Source: Corynebacterium sp. HMSC27B11
GTDB taxonomy: Bacteria > Actinomycetota > Actinomycetes > Mycobacteriales > Mycobacteriaceae
DNA: 64,000 nucleotides
Assembly: GCF_001815985.1 (NCBI RefSeq)
Contig: NZ_KV823578.1
Location: 1-64,000, forward strand
Reading direction: 5' to 3'
Positions 58,950 to 64,000 of the stretch are shown in pieces. The position numbers and the translations under genes are program-made. A model generated the notes under the pieces. That model saw nothing but the letters and a program-made list of their open reading frames with translations, was not told the DNA's origin and ran no database searches. Numbering within the stretch: position 1 is the stretch's first letter; the number at the start of each line of letters is the position of its first letter.

Positions 58950-59516
58950 CTAGAGGAAGTCGAAAGTCACGCAGAAGCCAGTGCGCAGGTCGAAGGGGCC
59001 GTGCCAGTCCTGGCGCTCGATAGCCAACGGCAGCGGGCAGACCTGCACGCGCTCGCCGGCGACGTAGAACGCCGCCACCCCGTCCAAGACCCTTTCCATC
59101 CGCTCCGTAAGCCCCTGAGCCAGCCTCGGGTGGGTCAGCATCGCGGTCGGCGGTGGAGCGCCCGCGGAACCGGTGAGCTCCACCCAGCCATAATCCCGGG
59201 AATCGAGGCGGTGGACACGGTAGGCCTCGCCGGCTTCGCCAACCACCTCGCTGATGCTGTCTGCAGTCTCACCCCACAGCTGCAGAAGCGTGTGATAATC
59301 CTTCTCCGAGAACTCCGGCAGCTCTGCGGTGAAGCCGGACCCCACGGGCACCCGCACCGGGCGGCTATAGCAGGCCTCCGGCAGGCGGGTCAGCCGAGCC
59401 ACCCCGGGCAGGCTGCGACCCGCAGGGCTCCTCGGCTCGGCCGTGCACTGAGTGGCCACCTCCGCGGCCGGGGCGATCGTCGTCCTGGTTCTACGCGTTG
59501 TCACTGTGCTCGTCAT
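58950..59516 (-). CDS. Conserved hypothetical protein
   Basis: A 188-residue protein of unknown function. The N-terminus is Thr/Arg-rich (TSTVTTRRTRTTIA); the remainder is mixed alpha/beta with FTAELPEFSEKDYHTLLQLWGETADSI near residue 70 and a C-terminal strand-rich end (GPFDLRTGFCVTFDFL). No motif is recognised. The frame is open to 60047, but those residues overlap the BRCT gene in another frame and look spurious, so ATG 59516 is chosen. A start further in, after residue 20, is also possible. It lies downstream of, and on the same strand as, the BRCT gene. Confidence 0.55.
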   Translation of the reverse strand: MTSTVTTRRTRTTIAPAAEVATQCTAEPRSPAGRSLPGVARLTRLPEACYSRPVRVPVGSGFTAELPEFSEKDYHTLLQLWGETADSISEVVGEAGEAYRVHRLDSRDYGWVELTGSAGAPPPTAMLTHPRLAQGLTERMERVLDGVAAFYVAGERVQVCPLPLAIERQDWHGPFDLRTGFCVTFDFL

Positions 59517-59608
59517 GACAGTGTTAGACAACGCGGGAGCCCATTTGGTTCCCGGAAACGGCGGAAAACCCAAAAAATTCTTGGGGAGCCACCCACCGCG
59601 CCGGGGCG

Positions 59609-60382
59609 CTAGCCCTGCACTCCCAGCTTCTGAAGCAGTTCCTCGAAGGTCCAGATCGCCAGCTCCTGGCCCTGTTCCTGCAGTTCCCGGGCGCGCTTCT
59701 CCTTGCTGGTCACCGTCGCCCACTCGCCGACGATCAGCAGCGTGGTCTTCTTCGTCACGTTCTTCGCCACGATGGCGCCGGCATCGGCCAGCATGTCCCA
59801 GACCTCGCCCTTGGAGTAGGGCTCCACGTCCCCGGTGATGACGACCGTCTCGCCGAACACGGGCCCGTCCACGTCCGCTTCCGTGTTCTGCTCCGGCACC
59901 TTGTCCGGCGTGGCCACCCGGTCCCAGGGGGCGCGCCGGTTGCCGCTCTTCTTCGGTGTCTTCTTTGTCGACGACGACGTCGGCGCGGCCGCTGGTGCTG
60001 CGGAGCTGCCCGCCGCTGGGGCGTCCGACTCGAAGGAGGCCGACCACTCTGCGGCATCGATGGTCGCGACGTCGACGTCGAAACCGGCCTGTAGGCGGGA
60101 AAGTTGCTCGTCGATCTCGGTCAGCATCTCCGCCTCGCCGGGGAAGAAGTGTACGGTGGCCGGGTTCAGGCGTGCCTCATCGAAGCTGCGGATGAAGCCG
60201 TTGGTGCTGGCCCCAGCAAGCAGGAAGTGCAACCACCCCGGCGAGCTGGCCGTCGGCGCCGAGATGCGCCAACCCAGCAATTGCTCCGGTGCGATGGCGA
60301 GATCGGGGGAGAGGGAGCGGGCGAGCAGCGAACGGTGGACCTGAATGCCGTCGCTGGTGATGGTGATCGAGGAGTCCGTCAT
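59609..60382 (-). CDS. BRCT-domain protein
   Basis: A 257-residue protein. The C-terminal BRCT domain (about residues 175-255) reads FGETVVITGDVEPYSKGEVWDMLADAGAI, then KNVTKKTTLLIVGE and a closing WTFEELLQKLG, as in DNA ligase and DnaQ-linked BRCT modules. The N-terminal half (ITITSDGIQVHRSLLARSL to about residue 115) is not recognised. A Lys/Ser/Ala linker joins them. There is no nuclease motif. A -10 (TAGCGT, plus 60090-style position 60390-60395) ends 7 nt before the ATG, suggesting a leaderless start. A DNA-repair scaffold role is a guess. Confidence 0.72.
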   Translation of the reverse strand: MTDSSITITSDGIQVHRSLLARSLSPDLAIAPEQLLGWRISAPTASSPGWLHFLLAGASTNGFIRSFDEARLNPATVHFFPGEAEMLTEIDEQLSRLQAGFDVDVATIDAAEWSASFESDAPAAGSSAAPAAAPTSSSTKKTPKKSGNRRAPWDRVATPDKVPEQNTEADVDGPVFGETVVITGDVEPYSKGEVWDMLADAGAIVAKNVTKKTTLLIVGEWATVTSKEKRARELQEQGQELAIWTFEELLQKLGVQG

Positions 60383-60395
60383 GGCTTCGACGCTA
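60383..60395 (-). promoter_or_regulatory. BRCT-gene -10, predicted leaderless start
   Basis: On the minus strand TAGCGT (plus 60390-60395) is followed by 7 nt and then the ATG at 60382. It fits the TANNNT pattern, but is a weaker hexamer than the others. Confidence 0.4.
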
Positions 60396-60444
60396 CCCGA
60401 TGGAGCTAGGCACAGGACACGCGAGCGACTAGGCTTCTAAAGCT

Positions 60445-61110
60445 ATGAAGATCTCAGCAGTTTCCAGCTCTGGACGGCGCGCCCTCGCGGTGTGCCTGGC
60501 AGCAGGGCTCGCCCTGTCCGCTTGCTCGAAGGAAGAGGAAGCGTCGAAGGATGAGAAGTCCACCTCGACCACCACCTCGCAGGCCGACGCGAAGAAGTCC
60601 GAGGACAAGGACAAGAAGAAGGCCGAAGAAAAGAAGGCTGAGGAAAAGAAGGCCGCCGAAAAGAAGAAGGCGGAAGCCGAGAAGAAGCGGGCTGAGGCCA
60701 AGAAGGCAGAGGCCGCCAAGCAGGCCCAGCAGGAGCAGGCGAAGGAGCAGCCCAAGGCGCCGGGTGGCGCGCCGGCCCAGGGCAACGCGGCGAATGACGA
60801 GAAGGAGATCCGCGACCTCGTCATGGGCATGAACGCCCACGTCAACAACCCGCACGCCTACATGAACTACCGCCGTGACAACGCCTGCCAGCGCGTCCGC
60901 AACGAGGTTGGCGACGGCGCCTTCGACGAGGCAGCGAACAACCTCGCCGGGACCGGCCTGAACCTGATCCCGCGCATCGATAACATCAACAGCGTGCAGG
61001 TCAACGGCAACACCGCGCGCGTCGAGACCACCGCCAGCGCACAGGGGCAGTCCCAGCCAGCGCCGATTGACCTGGTCAAGGAAGACGGGCGCTGGAAGTT
61101 TTGCGGCTAG
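60445..61110 (+). CDS. Lipoprotein with Lys/Glu/Ala spacer
   Basis: A 221-residue lipoprotein. The signal ends in lipobox LSAC near residue 27. Residues 32-105 are almost entirely Lys, Glu, Ala, Asp and Gln and should form a long charged helix reaching from the membrane into the wall. The C-terminal domain (about 115-221), beginning NDEKEIRDLVMGMNAHVNNP and ending DLVKEDGRWKFCG, resembles NTF2-like/DUF4878 lipoprotein domains. Function unknown. A TAGGCT -10-like element is 9 nt before the ATG. The next gene begins inside its 3' end. Confidence 0.68.
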   Translation: MKISAVSSSGRRALAVCLAAGLALSACSKEEEASKDEKSTSTTTSQADAKKSEDKDKKKAEEKKAEEKKAAEKKKAEAEKKRAEAKKAEAAKQAQQEQAKEQPKAPGGAPAQGNAANDEKEIRDLVMGMNAHVNNPHAYMNYRRDNACQRVRNEVGDGAFDEAANNLAGTGLNLIPRIDNINSVQVNGNTARVETTASAQGQSQPAPIDLVKEDGRWKFCG

Positions 61111-61625
61111 CTAGCATCGCACGCAAGGCGCAGCCGGTCTCCGCGGTATTCCTCTTCGCGATGCTGGCCTACGGCGTTGTCGGTGTGCTGTGGGGGCTGT
61201 GGCACCCGACCGTTGACGTCGAGGTGACCGCCAACGGTGCACTCGACCCCGTGCCCGGCACCGAAGATGCCAGCTTCGTGGGCTTTGCGTGCTTCGTCAT
61301 CGTCACCGGCCTGCTGGCCTTCGCCGTCGCCGGGTGGTCTTTCCTCACCAAACCGCGCGGACCGGCCATGATGATGTGGACCACGCTCGTGGTGTTCTCC
61401 GGCACCTGGTGGGCCTTCGCGATTGGGGCGCGGATCACCAGCTGGATGAATACCCTGCCCGAGGGGCACCCCGCCCCGGGGGACGTTCTCCACTTGGCCA
61501 GCGCCGATATTTCGCTGACCGCGCTGCTGCTGCCGATGACCATCGCCCTGGTCTTCTACTGGTGCGCGTCCGTGATGAGCGACAGCGAGACCTTCAGCGA
61601 TAGTGCGGCTTCGGCCCAGAGTTAG
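61101..61625 (+). CDS. Hypothetical four-helix membrane protein
   Basis: A 174-residue polytopic protein with helices near VSAVFLFAMLAYGVVGVLWGL, GFACFVIVTGLLAFAVAGWSF, MMMWTTLVVFSGTWWAFAIGA and LTALLLPMTIALVFYWCAS. No family is recognised. The TTG start overlaps the upstream lipoprotein stop by 10 bp and has a GGAAG just ahead, indicating translational coupling. Its 3' end overlaps the convergent repeat-protein gene by 4 bp. Confidence 0.65.
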   Translation: MRLASIARKAQPVSAVFLFAMLAYGVVGVLWGLWHPTVDVEVTANGALDPVPGTEDASFVGFACFVIVTGLLAFAVAGWSFLTKPRGPAMMMWTTLVVFSGTWWAFAIGARITSWMNTLPEGHPAPGDVLHLASADISLTALLLPMTIALVFYWCASVMSDSETFSDSAASAQS

Positions 61626-63169
61626 TCGCCGAGCTCCTCTTTGACCTGCGTGAATACCGCGTCGAGCTCTGCGGGGCGCGCGAACTCCGCGGGCATGGCC
61701 ACGTTTGCCTGGGCGTAGGCCTGCCGCGCCAGGTCAGTTTCCCCCATCGCCAGCTGGGCGCGAGCCTCCGCTAGCAGCGCGAAGGCCTCCTTGACCGGGT
61801 GCCCCAACTGCTCGAAGGCGCTGGTCGCCCGGCGCGCGAAGTCCACGGCCGCCCCGCCCTCGGCGAACTGGGCCATCGTGAGCAGCCACTCGGCGACGTG
61901 CCACTCCTTGCCCTCCTCTTGGCTGGCCTCGATGAGCTCCCAGGAGCGGCGGAGATACGCGGTCGCGGCGTCCTCGTCGAGGTAGGCCAGGGTCTGGAAG
62001 ACCTCGGCGGCATCCAGCAGCCGGCCGGATGCCTTCAACAACTCCGCCCGGCGGTGCTGCAGGTCGAAGACCTCTTCGGCTAGCCCCAGGCGCAGGCCCG
62101 CGAAGGTGGCGATCGCGTAGCAGGAGGCGGTGCGCTGGTCATTGGGGGTCATCTCCGACCAGTGGATCACCGACCTCGCGGTGTCCCAGGCCTCCTCGAA
62201 GAGGTTGTTTTCGAAGGCGGACTGGGCGATGACCTCCTGCAAATCCAGCAGGATGGGGCCGACGGGGACGCCGTCGACCCAGGTGACCATGTCGTGTGAG
62301 AGCTGCCAGGCCTCTCCCGCGCGGTCCTGGGAGAAGTACACGCGGGCGGTGAGCTCCGCGTGACGCATCGCGATGACCGGGGCATCCATGATGCGAGCCA
62401 GCTCCACGCAGCGTGCCCAGTGCTCAGCCACGCCTGCCTCGTCGCCTTCCAGCAGGGCGAAGTGCCCCAGCATGTCGTGGGCGTCGAAGCGGGAGACCGA
62501 GGTGGTGTCTGAGCTGCTCAGCACCTCGCTGGCCAGGGCATAGGCCTGCTGTTTGCGGCCGGAGAACCAGTGCCGCTGGGCGTACCAGAGCAATCGGTCT
62601 GCCTCGGTGGGGTAGGCGGTGCCGAAGCGGCGCACCAGCCCAGCGAAGACCTCTGCCAGCTGCTCGCTGACATTCACGGCCACCGAATATGCGGTCGTGG
62701 CGGCGGTGGCGAGCTTCACCGCATCGGGGCGGTCGATGCTCTCACCGCGAATGGTCGGTTCCTCGCCGACAGTGGGGGAATCCGGGGTGGGGCGCCAGGC
62801 ATGGAAGTCCTCGAGCAGAGCGCGCAGCCGGTCCTCGGGTTCGCCGAGCGGGTACACAGAGGGCTCATCCTGGTTGAGCGCGTGGAAGGCCAGGTGAGCC
62901 TTGCCGACGAGCGTGAGCGCATCGTCCCCGCGACTGTCCGCCCAGGTGTTGAGCTCGCTGAGCGCGGCGATGGCCTCGTCGGTCATCCCCATCACATCTG
63001 CGGCCCCGGCCCGCAGGAAGTAGAACTCGCCGACGAGCTCGGGGCTGACGTCCTCGGCGGTGGCGAGCCAGTGGAAGCGGGCGAATTCGCTCATCTGCCG
63101 CCAGGCCGTGCGCCCCTGAGCGACATCGTGGGCGCTATCGGCCAACAATGCGTTCAAAGTCAGTGGCAT
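61622..63169 (-). CDS. TPR-like helical repeat protein
   Basis: A 515-residue, almost wholly helical cytoplasmic protein. Repeated pairs of helices with Ala/Leu/Tyr spacing (for example EEAWDTARSVIHWSEM, AEEVFDLQHRRAELL, AEVFQTLAYLDEDAATAYLRRSWELI) suggest degenerate TPR repeats, so a protein-scaffold role is likely. No effector or DNA-binding domain was found. GGAGG lies 10 nt before the ATG. It is divergent from hisD. Confidence 0.65.
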   Translation of the reverse strand: MPLTLNALLADSAHDVAQGRTAWRQMSEFARFHWLATAEDVSPELVGEFYFLRAGAADVMGMTDEAIAALSELNTWADSRGDDALTLVGKAHLAFHALNQDEPSVYPLGEPEDRLRALLEDFHAWRPTPDSPTVGEEPTIRGESIDRPDAVKLATAATTAYSVAVNVSEQLAEVFAGLVRRFGTAYPTEADRLLWYAQRHWFSGRKQQAYALASEVLSSSDTTSVSRFDAHDMLGHFALLEGDEAGVAEHWARCVELARIMDAPVIAMRHAELTARVYFSQDRAGEAWQLSHDMVTWVDGVPVGPILLDLQEVIAQSAFENNLFEEAWDTARSVIHWSEMTPNDQRTASCYAIATFAGLRLGLAEEVFDLQHRRAELLKASGRLLDAAEVFQTLAYLDEDAATAYLRRSWELIEASQEEGKEWHVAEWLLTMAQFAEGGAAVDFARRATSAFEQLGHPVKEAFALLAEARAQLAMGETDLARQAYAQANVAMPAEFARPAELDAVFTQVKEELGD

Positions 63170-63201
63170 GCCCCATGAACCTCCGGAAAACCTGGCTTGA
63201 T

Positions 63202-63207
63202 TAGAAT
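63202..63207 (+). promoter_or_regulatory. hisD -10 element
   Basis: TAGAAT lies 56 bp before the hisD ATG, giving a leader near 50 nt. No strong -35 is seen. Confidence 0.5.
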
Positions 63208-63262
63208 AAGGATCACCCTAGCAACCCACCATTTTTAGCCCCTTTAAGGGAGAGGATCTGGC

Positions 63263-64000
63263 ATGCTCCAGCGCATTGATCTTCGAGGCACCACACCCAC
63301 CACCGCGCAGCTTCGGCGGGCGCTGCCCCGCGGCGGCACGGATATTGATGCGGTGCTGCCGACCGTCTCGCCCGTCGTTGAGGACGTCAAGGCCCGCGGC
63401 GTGGCGGCGGCGAATAAGTACTCCCAGCAGTTCGATGGCTGCGTCCCGGCGAGCCTCCGGGTGCCGGCCGAGGTCATCGATCAGAGCCTTGACACCCTGG
63501 AGCCGAGGGTGCTGGACGCGCTCAAGGAGGCGATCCGCCGGGTGCGGGCCTTCCACGAGGCACAGCGGCCGGAGGACCAGGACGTCGAGATCGCCGAAGG
63601 CGGCATGGTCTCCGAGCGATGGATCCCGGTGGAGCGGGTGGGCCTGTACGTCCCGGGTGGCAAGGCCGTGTACCCATCCAGCGTGAGCATGAACGCAGTT
63701 CCCGCGCAGGCCGCCGGCGTCGGCAGCCTCGTGGTGGCCTCCCCGCCGCAGGCGGATAATGGCGGCTGGCCGCACCCGACGATCCTCGCGGCCTGCAAGC
63801 TGCTGGGCGTGGACGAGGTCTGGGCCGTGGGCGGCGCGCAGGCCATCGCGCTGCTGGCCTACGGCGACGAGGATCTGGAGCCGGTGGACATGATCACCGG
63901 TCCGGGCAATATCTTCGTCACCGCCGCCAAGCGACTGTGCCGCTCCGTCGTCGGTATCGACGCGGAGGCAGGTCCCACTGAGATCGCGGTCCTGGCCGAC
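63263..64000 (+). CDS. hisD: Histidinol dehydrogenase (5' part)
   Basis: The first 246 codons of hisD, cut by the window end with the frame still open. HisD oxidises L-histidinol to histidine in two NAD-dependent steps. The visible part includes [20 protein letters not shown] near residue 125, [16 protein letters not shown] near residue 190, and [15 protein letters not shown] and [13 protein letters not shown] at the end, all family marks. A full protein is about 430-440 residues. GGGAGAGGA is the ribosome site. It probably heads a his operon continuing to the right. Confidence 0.93.
   Translation, partial: MLQRIDLRGTTPTTAQLRRALPRGGTDIDAVLPTVSPVVEDVKARGVAAANKYSQQFDGCVPASLRVPAEVIDQSLDTLEPRVLDALKEAIRRVRAFHEAQRPEDQDVEIAEGGMVSERWIPVERVGLYVPGGKAVYPSSVSMNAVPAQAAGVGSLVVASPPQADNGGWPHPTILAACKLLGVDEVWAVGGAQAIALLAYGDEDLEPVDMITGPGNIFVTAAKRLCRSVVGIDAEAGPTEIAVLAD

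Noticed and set aside
58950-60047. 365-codon form of the hypothetical gene
   Set aside because: The extra N-terminal part is the other-frame shadow of the BRCT gene.
60600-60740. Simple-sequence DNA repeat region
   Set aside because: The AAG/GCC-rich pattern is explained by a Lys/Glu/Ala-rich coding segment of the lipoprotein.

Overview
The window is a stretch of core chromosome from a high-GC actinobacterium, almost certainly a Corynebacterium or close relative. Three things support this. The PI-mannoside/lipomannan enzymes PimB' and MptA occur here, MurE has the meso-diaminopimelate DNPR signature, and the gene order matches what I recall of the C. glutamicum region from nlpC and pimB' through mraZ-ftsZ-wag31-ileS and dnaE to hisD. 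Species assignment is not possible by eye. I see no IS element, prophage, CRISPR array, tRNA or rRNA, and no island of foreign composition.

Layout. 1-9.9 kb: a divergent DEDDh exonuclease, two secreted NlpC/P60 peptidoglycan hydrolases, PimB', glucokinase, a PlsC-type acyltransferase, an acyltransferase-3 membrane protein, exoribonuclease AS and class II DAHP synthase. 10-20.8 kb: the PASTA kinase PknL, a Rv2175c-like DNA-binding protein, a tight minus-strand operon idsA-crtI-mptA, metF, a GNAT enzyme, a HEPN-family protein and a DUF3040 protein. 21-42.1 kb: a complete dcw division and cell-wall cluster (mraZ, rsmH, ftsL, ftsI, murE, murF, mraY, murD, ftsW, murG, murC, ftsQ, ftsZ) followed by pgeF, yggS, sepF, yggT, wag31 and a 54-residue two-helix membrane protein. 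42.1-52.8 kb: T-box-controlled ileS, dinB, two lipoproteins, lspA, an RluA-family pseudouridine synthase, a hypothetical membrane protein, rarD and an alanine racemase-like PLP protein. 52.8-64 kb: dnaE, an IMPACT-family protein, small proteins, a small alarmone synthetase, a BRCT protein, a lipoprotein, a repeat protein and the 5' part of hisD.

How it works together. Most of the window builds and remodels the envelope: precursor synthesis (MurC-G, MraY), septal synthesis (FtsW, FtsI, FtsL, FtsQ, FtsZ, SepF), polar growth (Wag31), hydrolysis (NlpC/P60) and lipoglycan assembly (PimB', MptA). PknL and its probable partner sit beside this set.

The main interest is regulatory rather than a new gene system. 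I find well-matched candidate sites for GlxR, an OmpR-type regulator (MtrA-like), McbR, LexA and MraZ, an apparent ultrashort-Stem-I T-box, a possible AUC start codon, and at least seven genes whose start codon lies 6-8 nt after a -10 hexamer, which predicts leaderless transcripts. Regulator names are inferred from motif similarity. No database search was run.
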